Positions 26,055-35,761 are shown, counted from the first letter of the stretch. The stretch is DNA of 64,000 bases from UBA3478 sp038134285 (GCA_038134285.1 JAYPUW010000002.1:124001-188000); one strand, 5' to 3'. Notes: generated by a model not told the origin, from the sequence alone. Numbers and translations are program-made.

Positions 26055-28856
26055 TTAAAATTTAAAATTATCGCGTGATTTATCGAATACATAGTCGATG
26101 ACTTGCTTGTGTCTTCTTGCAGCGCGAACCGCGCTTCCGGCTGCAGGAGCACCGTAGAATCTTCTTGAAGCCACTCTAAATGCTCTCACTTTGTCGTAAT
26201 GAAGAAGTAAATGAGAATACGCTCCCATGTTTCTAGGCTCTTCTTGAGCCCAAACTACCTCATCGACCTTATCGTATTTTGCTAGCAAGGCATCGAGTTC
26301 CTCTACAGGAAGAGGAAACAGCTGTTCGAGCCTCACAAGCGCAATATCCATGCGGTTTTCTTCTTCTCGACGTGCTAGCAAATCATAGTAAAATTTACCG
26401 GTGCACAGTACCAGCGTCTTGACCTCAGAAAGCTGCACTTCTAAATCGTCAATAAGCGGCTGAAAAGAACCGTTTGCAAGCTCTTCTTTAGTAGAGACTA
26501 CTTTGGGGTGTCTCAATAAACTCTTCGGAGTAAATACGACTAAAGGCTTTCGAAATGGGGCCTTTTGTTGGCGCCTTACGATATGGAAGAGGTTTGCAGG
26601 AGTTGTCACATCTGCAATAAACATATTGTCTTTGGCGCAAAGCTGAAGATAACGCTCCATTCTTCCGGATGAATGCTCTGCTCCTTGGCCTTCGTATCCA
26701 TGGGGCAAGAACAGCACCAAACCGTTTTGCATCTTCCATTTGTCTTCTGCGGCCGAAAGGTATTGATCGATCACAATTTGTGCCCCGTTTGAGAAGTCAC
26801 CAAACTGTGCCTCCCATATGGTTAAGGTCGAAGGGCTCGCCATGGCATAACCGTAATCAAAAGCCATAACAGCGTACTCAGAAAGTAGCGAATTATAGGC
26901 GTGGAAATCTCCGTTTTGTAACTCCCCTAATTTATTGAGTAACACTACCTCTTCTTCGTGCTTTTCAGTTTTAAGCACTACGTGCCTGTGAGAGAAAGTT
27001 CCGCGTTCTACGTCTTGACCTGTAATACGCACATTGTTACCCTCTTCTAATAAACTGGCATAAGCTAGAAGTTCTCCCATTGCCCAATCGAGCTGATTGC
27101 TTTCAAAATACATCTTATGACGGGCATCAATCAAACGTTCTGTTTTTCGAATGAGTTTTATACCCTCAGGAAGGGTGGTGATGCGCGCTGCTAGCAGGTC
27201 TAATTTATCTTGTGGATAAGAAGTGTTCACCGCTTTTAGCATAGCAGATGCATCGGCTAAACTTTTGAATGCCTCCCACTCATCCTGCATAAATGGAGTA
27301 ATCACTGTTTTTTCAACCTTACGCGAATCAATCAAATTAGATTCTAGATTGTTTTTATATTCCTCTTCAATTTGAGCAACGAAATCAGTTGAGATAACTC
27401 CTGAAGCGATTAGTTTATCAGCATAGAGATCTCTTGGATTTTTATGTTTGGCAATGGCACTGTACAGCAGAGGTTGAGTGAACTTCGGTTCATCTCCTTC
27501 ATTGTGTCCGTACTTGCGATACCCCAGTAAATCGATGAAAATATCAAGTGAGAAGCGCATCCGGTATTCTAAGGCCAATTGTGCTGCATGTACCACAGCC
27601 TCGACGTCATCTGCATTGACATGCAGTACCGGAGAAAGGGTCACCTTAGCAACATCGGTACAATAGGTCGAAGAACGCGCATCCAAATAATTGGTGGTAA
27701 ACCCGATTTGATTATTGACTACAATATGAACGGTACCCCGTGTGCGGTATCCGTCTAGTTTTGCCATTTGAATCACTTCGTAGACTACACCTTGACCCGC
27801 AAATGCGGCATCTCCGTGAATTAAAATCGGAAGTACCTCTTGCGGATTTTCGCGGTGATCATTGTCTTGCTTCGCACGCGTGATTCCTTCTACAATACCG
27901 TTAACGGTTTCAAGGTGAGAAGGGTTCGGGGCAATATTCATATTCACTACATGGCCCGAGAGGGTTTCTCTCTTTGAAGTCCATCCCAAGTGATACTTCA
28001 CATCCCCGTCAAAGATAGTCTCTTCGTAGTCTTTACCGTCAAACTCAGAAAAGATGTCCTTAGGCGATTTTCCGAAAATGTTAGTAAGCACGTTCAGTCT
28101 TCCGCGGTGTGACATACCCAAAACAAACTGCTTTACTCCCTTCGTGGCAGCACGTTCAATAATGGCATCGAGCGCTGGAATCAAAGACTCATTTCCTTCA
28201 AGCGAGAACCGTTTTTGACCTACGTATTTGGTGTGTAAAAAGCTTTCAAAGGCAACCGCCTCATTCAACTTTTTAAGCAAGTAAATCTTTTCTTCGTTTG
28301 AGAATACCGTACGGTTGTCGTTTTGATTCAGTTGTTCTTGAATCCAAGCAATGCGCTCTGGATTGCGCATATACATATACTCTACCCCGATAGACTCGCA
28401 ATAAATGCGCTCGAGATGTTCAATGATTTTTCTAAGGGTCGCTTTGCCGATCCCTATGATCTCCCCGGCACTAAACTCAAGGTCTAAGTCTGAATCTTGA
28501 AATCCAAAGTTTTCTATTGCTAGAGTAGGAGCATATTTTCTGCGCTCACGGACGGGATTGGTTTGAGTGAATAAATGGCCTCTAGTTCGGTAACCGTCGA
28601 TTAATTTGACTACCTGAAACTCCTTCTGTACCGATTCGGGAACAACATGAGCGGTGCCGTTCTGCAGGTGATGAGCCAGGCCATTAGCGGCATCTTCGAG
28701 ATCCCAATCTTCAAGAACACTTTCTACCCCAAAGTCAAACCCTTGAAAAAAAGCCTTCCAACTTGGCTCTACACTATCAGGGTTTTCGAGGTACTGCTCG
28801 TACATCGTATCAAAAAACGTCGTGTGAGCGGCATTTAAAAATGAAAACTTATCCAT
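26055..28856 (-). CDS. sucA: 2-oxoglutarate dehydrogenase E1 component
   Basis: Thiamine-diphosphate enzyme that decarboxylates 2-oxoglutarate and passes the succinyl group to E2. The 933 residues have the normal length. The N-terminal E2-binding helix region carries a SVEPSWKAFFQGF motif (about 28-40), the core has ILIHGDAAFAGQGVVYE (about 345-361, TPP region) and HNEGDEPKFTQPLLY (about 455-469), and the C-terminal transketolase-like domain has LPHGYEGQGAEHSSGR (about 705-720). It is first in the sucA-sucB-tatD-ansA unit, with a -7 element about 26 bases upstream. Confidence 0.97.
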   Translation of the reverse strand: MDKFSFLNAAHTTFFDTMYEQYLENPDSVEPSWKAFFQGFDFGVESVLEDWDLEDAANGLAHHLQNGTAHVVPESVQKEFQVVKLIDGYRTRGHLFTQTNPVRERRKYAPTLAIENFGFQDSDLDLEFSAGEIIGIGKATLRKIIEHLERIYCESIGVEYMYMRNPERIAWIQEQLNQNDNRTVFSNEEKIYLLKKLNEAVAFESFLHTKYVGQKRFSLEGNESLIPALDAIIERAATKGVKQFVLGMSHRGRLNVLTNIFGKSPKDIFSEFDGKDYEETIFDGDVKYHLGWTSKRETLSGHVVNMNIAPNPSHLETVNGIVEGITRAKQDNDHRENPQEVLPILIHGDAAFAGQGVVYEVIQMAKLDGYRTRGTVHIVVNNQIGFTTNYLDARSSTYCTDVAKVTLSPVLHVNADDVEAVVHAAQLALEYRMRFSLDIFIDLLGYRKYGHNEGDEPKFTQPLLYSAIAKHKNPRDLYADKLIASGVISTDFVAQIEEEYKNNLESNLIDSRKVEKTVITPFMQDEWEAFKSLADASAMLKAVNTSYPQDKLDLLAARITTLPEGIKLIRKTERLIDARHKMYFESNQLDWAMGELLAYASLLEEGNNVRITGQDVERGTFSHRHVVLKTEKHEEEVVLLNKLGELQNGDFHAYNSLLSEYAVMAFDYGYAMASPSTLTIWEAQFGDFSNGAQIVIDQYLSAAEDKWKMQNGLVLFLPHGYEGQGAEHSSGRMERYLQLCAKDNMFIADVTTPANLFHIVRRQQKAPFRKPLVVFTPKSLLRHPKVVSTKEELANGSFQPLIDDLEVQLSEVKTLVLCTGKFYYDLLARREEENRMDIALVRLEQLFPLPVEELDALLAKYDKVDEVVWAQEEPRNMGAYSHLLLHYDKVRAFRVASRRFYGAPAAGSAVRAARRHKQVIDYVFDKSRDNFKF

Positions 28857-28881
28857 CTAAAAAACCATAGGATTTCGACCT

Positions 28882-28889
28882 ACAAAAAT
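28882..28889 (-). promoter_or_regulatory. Possible sucA promoter, -7 TATTTTTG
   Basis: Perfect TAnnTTTG on the minus strand, 25 bases before the sucA start. No clear -33 TTG at the usual distance, so the call rests on the -7 element and its place in the only gap upstream of the operon. Confidence 0.45.
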
Positions 28890-28953
28890 AAGACCTTTAA
28901 GCGGCCTAACGCCATGTTTTGTAGTGAATTGGTAATTATTTAATTCCATGCGC

Positions 28954-29970
28954 TTATCCGCGTACTTTTTGTTCCCATTTCCAGGCCGAGCGCATGGCAT
29001 CGTCTAGAGTGAATTGCGCCTTCCATCCGAGCACCTCATTGGCTCTTGTCGTGTCTGCGTAGGCCTGGATGATATCACCTGCTCTGCGTTCAGCTATACG
29101 GTAGTTTAGCTTTCGGCCTGAAACGCGCTCAAAGCTTTCAATAACCTCGAGCACTGAGCTCCCTTTTCCGGTGCCTACATTGAACACCTCAAACGGCATT
29201 TCTTGCTGTTTTTGGATAAGGCGTTTCAATGCGGCCACATGGGCATTGGCAAGGTCTACCACATGAATATAATCGCGAATGCAAGTGCCGTCGGGAGTAG
29301 GATAATCATTTCCCCAAACCGAAAGCTGAGCTCTCATTCCTATAGCCGTTTGGGTGATAAAGGGCACCAAATTTTGAGGAACCCCAATGGGTAATTCTCC
29401 TATTTCAGCCGACTCGTGAGCCCCTATGGGATTAAAATAACGAAGAGCCACTGCCGAAAGTCGAGAATGTGCAGCCACGGTGTCCCGTAGAATCTCTTCA
29501 CCAATTTGTTTGGTATTACCATAAGGCGACTCGGCAGGTTTAATCGGAGCTTCTTCAGTGATGGGCATATGATCAGCTTGACCGTATACGGTACAAGAAG
29601 AACTAAAAATTACACCTGAGGGTTTTGAGACCAAAGGGATCAACAGGTTAATCAACCCTATCAGATTGTTCTCGTAATACAACAAAGGGTCAGACACACT
29701 CTCACCCACCGCTTTTGAGGCGGCAAAATGAATGGTGTATTTCAGATCGGGATGGGCCTTAAAAAATAGGCTTACCGCTTCTTTGTCTCTGAGGTCTATT
29801 TGATGAAATTCAGGAAGTACTCCCGTTATAATTTGAATGCAGGTCAATACCTCTTTTGAGGCATTGGATAGATCGTCAATTATAATCACTTCAAAACCAG
29901 ACTCTATAAGAGCAACAGATGTATGTGATCCGATAAATCCCAACCCTCCTGTAACCAGTATTTTTTCCAT
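28954..29970 (-). CDS. galE: UDP-glucose 4-epimerase
   Basis: Interconverts UDP-glucose and UDP-galactose (or the N-acetyl forms), supplying sugars for surface polysaccharide. The 338 residues are an extended short-chain dehydrogenase: NAD-binding VTGGLGFIGSHTS (about 5-17), catalytic SSSCTVYGQ (Ser region, about 122-130) and YxxxK as SPYGNTK (about 147-153), plus the GalE-type RYFNPIGAHESAEIGE (about 176-191). Its start is 2 bases after the stop of the aminotransferase, so the two are translated from one message. The substrate range cannot be settled from sequence. Confidence 0.92.
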   Translation of the reverse strand: MEKILVTGGLGFIGSHTSVALIESGFEVIIIDDLSNASKEVLTCIQIITGVLPEFHQIDLRDKEAVSLFFKAHPDLKYTIHFAASKAVGESVSDPLLYYENNLIGLINLLIPLVSKPSGVIFSSSCTVYGQADHMPITEEAPIKPAESPYGNTKQIGEEILRDTVAAHSRLSAVALRYFNPIGAHESAEIGELPIGVPQNLVPFITQTAIGMRAQLSVWGNDYPTPDGTCIRDYIHVVDLANAHVAALKRLIQKQQEMPFEVFNVGTGKGSSVLEVIESFERVSGRKLNYRIAERRAGDIIQAYADTTRANEVLGWKAQFTLDDAMRSAWKWEQKVRG

Positions 29971-29972
29971 AC

Positions 29973-31133
29973 TTAACGGCTTAAGAAGCTTCGTATTTCT
30001 GAGGTGATAAAATCAATCTGCTCTAAAGTTAGCTCTGTATGCATAGGCAGTGAGATTACCGTATCACTCAAAGCGTTGGTCACTGAAAAATCATCTTCGT
30101 TGTAACGCGAATCGCGATAGGCTTTCTGGCGGTGAAGTGGAATCGGATAATAGATTCCAAACGGAATACCTTTTTGAGCTAAGTGCTGCGCCAGCCCATC
30201 TCTGCGATTTCCATTAATTTTCAACGTGTATTGATGAAAAACATGGCAGTTGCAGGTATAACAAATCCCTTTACATGCGCTCACGGTCACCGGGGCTTCG
30301 ACCCCTGAAAGGCTCGAAAGTGCGCTATTATAGGCACGCGCTGCATCCTGTCTCTTTGCACTGTACTTGTCTAGGCGCGATAACTTTGCATTGAGCACCA
30401 CCGCTTGTAAACTATCTAATCTTGAGTTTACCCCAACCACGTCGTGATGATAACGCTCATACATTCCGTGATTGACAATCCCGCGCAAGATATGGGCCAG
30501 GTCGTCGTCGTTTGTGAACAAGGCACCACCATCGCCATAACACCCTAAATTTTTAGAGGGAAAGAATGAGGTGGAACCTACATGCCCTATCGTTCCGGCC
30601 ATTGGACGTGCTCCAGACGGATCGAGAAACCGTGCCCCAATAGCTTGGGCATTGTCTTCGATCACCTTGAGGTTGTGGCGCTCAGCCAAATCCATGATCG
30701 CCTTCATATCGGTACATTGCCCGAACAAGTGAACGGGTACTATCGCCTTTGTTTTGGACGTAATCGCTTTTTCTACCGCTACTACATCAATGGTAAAATC
30801 ATCCCATTTTACATCGACTAAGACCGGTGTCAACCCGAGCAATGCGATGACCTCAACCGTTGAGGCAAAGGTGAAATCTGCGGTAATGACCTCATCACCT
30901 GGTTTTAAACCCAGTCCCATCATGGCGATTTGAAGCGCATCGGTTCCGTTGGCGCAAGGGATCACATGTTTGACTCCTAGGTATTGCTCCAATGAAGATT
31001 GAAATCTCCTAACAGCAGGTCCATTAATAAAAGAGGCTGTCTCAAGCACCTCGTCGAATCCTGCCTTAATTTCATTTTTGATTTCCTCGTATTGACCTAC
31101 TAGGTCAACCATCTGGATGTTATGTTCTTTCAT
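29973..31133 (-). CDS. DegT/DnrJ/EryC1/StrS family sugar aminotransferase
   Basis: PLP-dependent aminotransferase of the type that puts an amino group on nucleotide-linked keto sugars. The 386 residues show PCANGTDALQIAMMGLG (about 59-75), the DNAQAIGA PLP-ring region (about 158-165), and the Schiff-base Lys in FFPSKNLGCYGDGG (about 190-203). An unusual cysteine-rich patch, ACKGICYTCNCHVFHQY (about 286-302), sits just before the conserved HVxHQYT strand; it resembles a small metal site but no family known to me requires it. The gene precedes galE by 2 bases. It likely serves O-antigen or capsule synthesis, but the sugar is unknown. Confidence 0.88.
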   Translation of the reverse strand: MKEHNIQMVDLVGQYEEIKNEIKAGFDEVLETASFINGPAVRRFQSSLEQYLGVKHVIPCANGTDALQIAMMGLGLKPGDEVITADFTFASTVEVIALLGLTPVLVDVKWDDFTIDVVAVEKAITSKTKAIVPVHLFGQCTDMKAIMDLAERHNLKVIEDNAQAIGARFLDPSGARPMAGTIGHVGSTSFFPSKNLGCYGDGGALFTNDDDLAHILRGIVNHGMYERYHHDVVGVNSRLDSLQAVVLNAKLSRLDKYSAKRQDAARAYNSALSSLSGVEAPVTVSACKGICYTCNCHVFHQYTLKINGNRRDGLAQHLAQKGIPFGIYYPIPLHRQKAYRDSRYNEDDFSVTNALSDTVISLPMHTELTLEQIDFITSEIRSFLSR

Positions 31134-31152
31134 GAACCGAAGTATAGAATCT

Positions 31153-31160
31153 CAAAGGTA
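31153..31160 (-). promoter_or_regulatory. Possible aminotransferase-galE promoter, -7 TACCTTTG
   Basis: Perfect TAnnTTTG on the minus strand, 19 bases before the aminotransferase start, in the 74-base gap shared with the divergent waaA. No clear -33 TTG. Confidence 0.4.
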
Positions 31161-31207
31161 GCAATTCACACTTTTCTAAAGATTGTACCTTCGCTAAAAA
31201 CAACCGG

Positions 31208-32434
31208 ATGTTTACAGTATACGGTTTTATAACCTATCTCGTCCAAGGATTGTTAGGGCTTGTTAGCCTTTTCAATGCAAAGCTCAGCATTTGGACAAAG
31301 GGTAGGAAGCAAACCTGGAAGGTCATCACAGACCTCCACAAACAGGATCGCAAGACCGTATGGCTCCATGTAGCCTCTTTAGGAGAATACGAACAGGCTG
31401 TACCCATCCTTCAGGCGCTAAAACGTCATGCAACACCACCCTATATACTGGTTAGTTTTTTTTCGCCCTCAGGCTATGAGGTGGTGAAGAACAAGGCACT
31501 GGCACATGCAGTGTGTTACTTGCCCTTAGATACTCTAGCGAATGCCAAACGTTTTTTGAGTCATCTCAATCCTGATGTTGCCCTTTTCGTGAAATACGAA
31601 TTATGGCCAAATTACCTCAAAGCCTTACGCCTTAGAGGGGTGCCTCATTTTTTAATTGCCGCCCGATTCTACAAGGGCCAAACCCTCTTCAACTATAGCT
31701 TTGGTCGAAACCTACTCGCTTCTTTTGAAGCCATCCTTTGTCAAGACCCACAATCTATGGCTCTCGCCCAACAAATGGCACCTGATACAAGCGTTTCTCT
31801 AGTAGGAGACACCCGTTTTGATCGTGTCTATCAATTGGCAGAACAGCTCCAACCCATAGAGCGCATTGAAAACTTTGTAAATCATAGGTTTTGTTTAGTC
31901 GTTGGAAGTTCTTGGCCCGAAGAAGATCGGCTGATTGTCCACTATTTGAAAGAGTACCTTCACGACGATTTTTGTGTGATTATCGCCCCACATCGTCCGT
32001 CTAAATCACACGCTGAAGCCTTGAGAAACATGCTCAATGAACCCGTGGCACTATGGAGCGAAAATGAGTTGCCCCCTTCTAGAGTTCTTATTATAGACCA
32101 CATCGGACTCTTGAATCAAGTTTATCAAAGTGCAACCATAGCTCTAGTAGGTGGGGGATTTAAAACAGGACTACACAATACCCTCGAACCCGCAGCTCTT
32201 GGCATCCCAGTGCTTATAGGCCCTCAATACGACAGCTTTCCTGAGGTGGTCGAATTGATCAAACAAGGCGGTCTACTCGTGGTTCACGACTATGAAACCT
32301 TCGAAGAAGCCCTATCTAACTTTCACAAACAACCTCGACTCATTAATGAAATGGGGGCTTTAAATAAGAAGGGAATCACCGAGTACCTTGGGGCCACCCA
32401 AAGGGTGATGCAAGCCATAGAAAAATACCTTTAA
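31208..32434 (+). CDS. waaA: 3-deoxy-D-manno-octulosonic acid (Kdo) transferase
   Basis: Membrane-bound glycosyltransferase (GT30) that adds Kdo to lipid A during lipopolysaccharide synthesis. The 408 residues have one N-terminal hydrophobic anchor (about 4-22), the acceptor-side HVASLGEYEQAVPILQAL block with the conserved Glu (about 55-72), and C-terminal CMP-Kdo-binding segments including GSSWPEED (about 235-242) and ALVGGGFKTGLHNTLEPAALG (about 313-333). It confirms an LPS-bearing outer membrane. It is divergent from the sugar aminotransferase-galE pair, so envelope-sugar genes flank one short regulatory gap. Confidence 0.93.
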   Translation: MFTVYGFITYLVQGLLGLVSLFNAKLSIWTKGRKQTWKVITDLHKQDRKTVWLHVASLGEYEQAVPILQALKRHATPPYILVSFFSPSGYEVVKNKALAHAVCYLPLDTLANAKRFLSHLNPDVALFVKYELWPNYLKALRLRGVPHFLIAARFYKGQTLFNYSFGRNLLASFEAILCQDPQSMALAQQMAPDTSVSLVGDTRFDRVYQLAEQLQPIERIENFVNHRFCLVVGSSWPEEDRLIVHYLKEYLHDDFCVIIAPHRPSKSHAEALRNMLNEPVALWSENELPPSRVLIIDHIGLLNQVYQSATIALVGGGFKTGLHNTLEPAALGIPVLIGPQYDSFPEVVELIKQGGLLVVHDYETFEEALSNFHKQPRLINEMGALNKKGITEYLGATQRVMQAIEKYL

Positions 32435-32461
32435 AAAAGAAAGAAGTTAAGAGAAGTTTAG

Positions 32462-32543
32462 TGCGGGCGGGGAGACTCGAACTCCCACACCTCGCGGCAC
32501 TAGATCCTAAGTCTAGCGTGTCTACCAATTCCACCACGCCCGC
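32462..32543 (-). tRNA. tRNA-Leu (anticodon TAG)
   Basis: An 82-base class II tRNA on the minus strand. The acceptor stem is GCGGGCG/CGCCCGC with discriminator A. The anticodon arm CTAGA-CTTAGGA-TCTAG gives TAG (reads CTA), followed by a long variable arm and the T-arm GGGAGTTCGAGTCTCCC. CCA is not encoded. It lies between waaA and the M20 peptidase gene, opposite in strand to both. Confidence 0.95.
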
Positions 32544-32575
32544 GACTTCTCTAATAAGGAGGCGGCAAATATACT

Positions 32576-32583
32576 TATTTTTT
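32576..32583 (-). promoter_or_regulatory. Promoter -7 element for tRNA-Leu(TAG), TATATTTG
   Basis: Perfect TAnnTTTG on the minus strand, 32 bases before the tRNA 5' end. A T-rich stretch lies upstream but no clean -33 TTG at 17-21 bases. Confidence 0.5.
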
Positions 32584-32649
32584 GAAATTTCAGCCCACGA
32601 TTTCCATTTCTTGTTTTGTAATTTCGGCAAACGTTTTAAACGAGACTCC

Positions 32650-34041
32650 ATGCAAGACCCAAAGGCTTATATAGCGACTCACAAAGAGCGCATGCTCGAT
32701 GAACTTATCGAATTGCTTAAAATCGCTTCAGTAAGTGCCGATCCGGCCTATAAAGAAGAGGTACATCGTGCTGCAGCCTACACCAAAGAACAATTGGAGC
32801 GCGTGGGGTGCACCTTATGCGAAGTCATTCAAACCCCAGGTTATCCTGTGGTTTATGGAGAAAAAATAATAGATCCGAACCTTCCGACTGTGCTGATATA
32901 CGGGCACTACGACGTGCAACCCCCAGACCCAATCAACTTGTGGGATTCTCCGCCTTTCGAACCGGTAATCCGCACCACTCAAACCCATCCGGAAGGGGCT
33001 TTTTTTGCGCGCGGTGCTTGTGACGACAAAGGGCAGTTCTACATGCATGTAAAGGCGGTTGAATACATGACCCAAACCAATCAGCTTCCGTGTAATGTGA
33101 AATTTATGATTGAAGGAGAAGAAGAGGTCGGAAGCAACAACCTGGCGGGATTCCTCAAGGATCACCTCGACAAACTCGCCTGTGACATCATTCTAATCTC
33201 AGATACCGGAATGATCAGTAGAGACATCCCTTCTATTCAAACGGGACTACGCGGATTGAGCTACGTAGAGGTAGAAGTAATCGGACCAAATCGCGATTTG
33301 CACTCAGGGGTTTACGGAGGAGCCGTGGCCAATCCGATCAACGTACTTTCTCAAATGATTGCATCGCTCCACGATGAGAAGGGGCATGTCACCATCCCAC
33401 AGTTCTACGACAAGGTTATAGAACTTTCAGCAGAAGAGCGCGAAGCCATGGCACGAGTGCCCTTCGATGAAAAGGAATACAAGGAACACCTCAACATAAG
33501 TGCGGTAAGAGGAGAAGAGGGTTACACCACTAATGAACGTGCATCTACCCGTCCGACACTCGATGTAAACGGCATCTGGGGTGGCTATATTGGTGAAGGC
33601 GCAAAAACAGTTTTGCCTTCAAAAGCCTATGCAAAAATTTCAATGCGTCTAGTTCCCGATCAAGATCACGAAGAGATTACGCAGCTCTTCACTGATCACT
33701 TCAAAGCGATCGCTCCTGAGGGCGTTGAGGTTAAGGTAAAACCGCATCACGGTGGGAAGCCTTACGTAACCCCTATCGATAGCATCGGGTACCGTGCAGC
33801 AGAAAAAGCCATTGAACGCAGTTTCGGTATCACCCCAGTACCGCAGCGCGGTGGAGGCAGCATTCCGATCGTAGCTCTTTTTGAAGAGGTTCTCGGGGTT
33901 AAATCGGTTTTGATGGGGTTCGGATTTGACAGTGATGCCATTCACTCACCTAACGAACACTATGGGGTGTGGAATTACTTTAAGGGGATAGAAACCATTC
34001 CTTATTTCTATCAGTACTACACTGAGCTCACGAAATCCTAA
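32650..34041 (+). CDS. M20 family metallopeptidase (dipeptidase)
   Basis: Zinc-dependent exopeptidase of the M20/CNDP type. I place the start at the ATG at 32650 (463 residues, MQDPKAYIATHKERML); the frame upstream of it runs antisense to tRNA-Leu and is not credible. Metal and catalytic motifs: YGHYDVQPPD (about 80-89, His ligand and catalytic Asp), GACDDKGQFYMHVKA (about 121-135, bridging Asp), EGEEEVGSNN (about 155-164, catalytic Glu) and DTGMIS near 187. No signal peptide, so it is cytosolic and probably recycles peptides. Its end overlaps the convergent hemW by 4 bases. Confidence 0.9.
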   Translation: MQDPKAYIATHKERMLDELIELLKIASVSADPAYKEEVHRAAAYTKEQLERVGCTLCEVIQTPGYPVVYGEKIIDPNLPTVLIYGHYDVQPPDPINLWDSPPFEPVIRTTQTHPEGAFFARGACDDKGQFYMHVKAVEYMTQTNQLPCNVKFMIEGEEEVGSNNLAGFLKDHLDKLACDIILISDTGMISRDIPSIQTGLRGLSYVEVEVIGPNRDLHSGVYGGAVANPINVLSQMIASLHDEKGHVTIPQFYDKVIELSAEEREAMARVPFDEKEYKEHLNISAVRGEEGYTTNERASTRPTLDVNGIWGGYIGEGAKTVLPSKAYAKISMRLVPDQDHEEITQLFTDHFKAIAPEGVEVKVKPHHGGKPYVTPIDSIGYRAAEKAIERSFGITPVPQRGGGSIPIVALFEEVLGVKSVLMGFGFDSDAIHSPNEHYGVWNYFKGIETIPYFYQYYTELTKS

Positions 34042-35189
34042 TTTTCGTCTTTGGGAGATTGCAGTTCGAGCATAAAGAGCTCACTTGCTATCCCATCTAC
34101 CAGAAACTTACCTTTTCGTGTAGCCCGAATCACACCCTCATCTTCGAACAGTAAATTGTCGAGTATAAATGGGGTACTAATCATGGTGAAATAGTCTTTG
34201 AATGCCCGTCCAAAAGCAGTAGTTAAATAGTCCAAAGAAACTCCCCAATGCGTGCGCAAAGCAGTCATCACGTATTCGTTATAGTGATCTCGCTTGCTCA
34301 GTGTTTCAGTCTCGAAAAAAGAGGTTCCGTCTTTCAATGCGTGAATGTAAGTAGGGTTATTTGACACATTCCAACGTCTTTCATGTTCTTTAAAACTGTG
34401 GGCCCCCGGACCAATCCCTAAATACGGTTTACGCATCCAATAAGCTGAATTGTTTCGAGACTCGTGACCAGGAAGGGCATAGTTAGAGAGTTCGTAATGC
34501 AAAAACCCTGCATCTTCTAACCTGTCCATGATCAAATTAAATTGATGCGCTGCTTGCTCTTCGTCAATCGGATCGATAATCCCCTTGGCGATAAACCGCT
34601 CTAAGGCAGTTTGAGGTTCTACAGTCAGCGCATAGGCAGAAACATGGGTGATTCCGAAATCTAAAAGCCTACTTACATCGTTCATAAGCTGCGTATCAGA
34701 TCTTTCGGGTATGCCGTAGATCAGATCGACAGAAATGCGTTCGATAAAAGTGGTGGCCAATTCCAAGGCATGCATCGCGCGGGCTGCATCGTGCACGCGG
34801 TTCATTAAGGTCAATGCGCGATCGTCAAACGCCTGAATACCGATACTCAATCGATTGATTCCCATCGACCTCCAGGCCTTCAGAGAGGCTTCGTCTATGT
34901 CTTCGGGGTTGCATTCGAGTGTTACCTCTAATTCAGACTCAAACTGAAGAGAAGACTTTGCTGTATCGATGAGTTCAACCAACAAATCTGGGGCGATTAA
35001 AGAAGGAGTTCCTCCGCCGAAATAAAGGGTCTCAAAGCGCTCTCCCTTCCACTCAGGAGCACGCCGTTCAATCTCTGATTTCATTGCCTGAACCATTGGA
35101 CCAATCTTGGCTAAAGAAGTAGAGAAATGAAAATCACAGTAGTGGCACGCCTGTCGGCAAAAGGGAATGTGAAGATACAATCCGGCCAT
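34038..35189 (-). CDS. hemW: Radical SAM heme chaperone HemW
   Basis: Radical S-adenosylmethionine protein that inserts heme into respiratory proteins; older annotation calls it oxygen-independent coproporphyrinogen III oxidase. The 383 residues have the cluster motif CRQACHYCDF (CxxxCxxC, about 11-20), the GGGTPSLI segment (about 57-64), and a HemW C-terminal domain. True HemN needs a fourth N-terminal cysteine pattern and a longer N-terminus, which are missing here, so HemW is the better name. It follows ruvC by 2 bases in a nitroreductase-ruvC-hemW operon. Confidence 0.9.
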   Translation of the reverse strand: MAGLYLHIPFCRQACHYCDFHFSTSLAKIGPMVQAMKSEIERRAPEWKGERFETLYFGGGTPSLIAPDLLVELIDTAKSSLQFESELEVTLECNPEDIDEASLKAWRSMGINRLSIGIQAFDDRALTLMNRVHDAARAMHALELATTFIERISVDLIYGIPERSDTQLMNDVSRLLDFGITHVSAYALTVEPQTALERFIAKGIIDPIDEEQAAHQFNLIMDRLEDAGFLHYELSNYALPGHESRNNSAYWMRKPYLGIGPGAHSFKEHERRWNVSNNPTYIHALKDGTSFFETETLSKRDHYNEYVMTALRTHWGVSLDYLTTAFGRAFKDYFTMISTPFILDNLLFEDEGVIRATRKGKFLVDGIASELFMLELQSPKDEN

Positions 35190-35191
35190 AC

Positions 35192-35743
35192 CTAACTGAT
35201 GCGATCTTTATTCTGAGAGATAAAACTAGACCAAGAATGGTAGGTCTTTATAGCTTCGGGCTTACCCGCGTTGTAAAAGTGACATACCGCAGCAGCTAAA
35301 CCATCAGTGGCATCTAGGTTTTTAGGAAGGGTCTTGAGGCCAAGCATCCCCTGAAGCATTTTAGCTACCTGTTCTTTGGAAGCATTTCCGTTGCCCGTGA
35401 TGGCCATCTTTATCTTCTTCGGAAGGTACTCCGTTACCGGAATTTGACGCGACAAACCCGCGGCCATCGCCACGCCTTGTGCCCTTCCGAGTTTGAGCAT
35501 CGACTGAACGTTCTTGCCAAAAAAAGGAGCCTCTAAGGCTATTTCGTCGGGATGAAACTGATCGATCAGGGCTACAGTTCGTTCGTAGATCATCTTAAGT
35601 TTGACGTAAGGATCTGAGATCTTGGTTAGCTGTAGCTCGTTCATATCAATAAACTGCATTTCAGCTCCCTTTACCTCGATCAAACCAAATCCCATAATGG
35701 TGGTTCCTGGATCGACCCCTAAAATAATCTTTGATGCTGCCAC
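35192..35743 (-). CDS. ruvC: Holliday junction resolvase RuvC
   Basis: Homodimeric endonuclease cutting Holliday junctions in the RuvABC resolvasome. The 183 residues hold the RNase H-fold acidic residues: Asp in LGVDPGTTIMGFG (about 8-20), Glu in ALEAPFFGKN (about 69-78), and the C-terminal pair in NLDATDGLAAAVCHF (about 142-156). The length is slightly above the E. coli protein (173). It lies 18 bases after the nitroreductase gene and 2 bases before hemW. ruvA and ruvB are not in the window. Confidence 0.96.
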   Translation of the reverse strand: MAASKIILGVDPGTTIMGFGLIEVKGAEMQFIDMNELQLTKISDPYVKLKMIYERTVALIDQFHPDEIALEAPFFGKNVQSMLKLGRAQGVAMAAGLSRQIPVTEYLPKKIKMAITGNGNASKEQVAKMLQGMLGLKTLPKNLDATDGLAAAVCHFYNAGKPEAIKTYHSWSSFISQNKDRIS

Positions 35744-35761
35744 AGCAACGAAGTTACCGAA

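Noticed and set aside
32376..32651. Minus-strand frame through tRNA-Leu(TAG), and the plus-strand extension of the M20 peptidase
   Set aside because: Both are translations of a tRNA gene and its flanks, not proteins.
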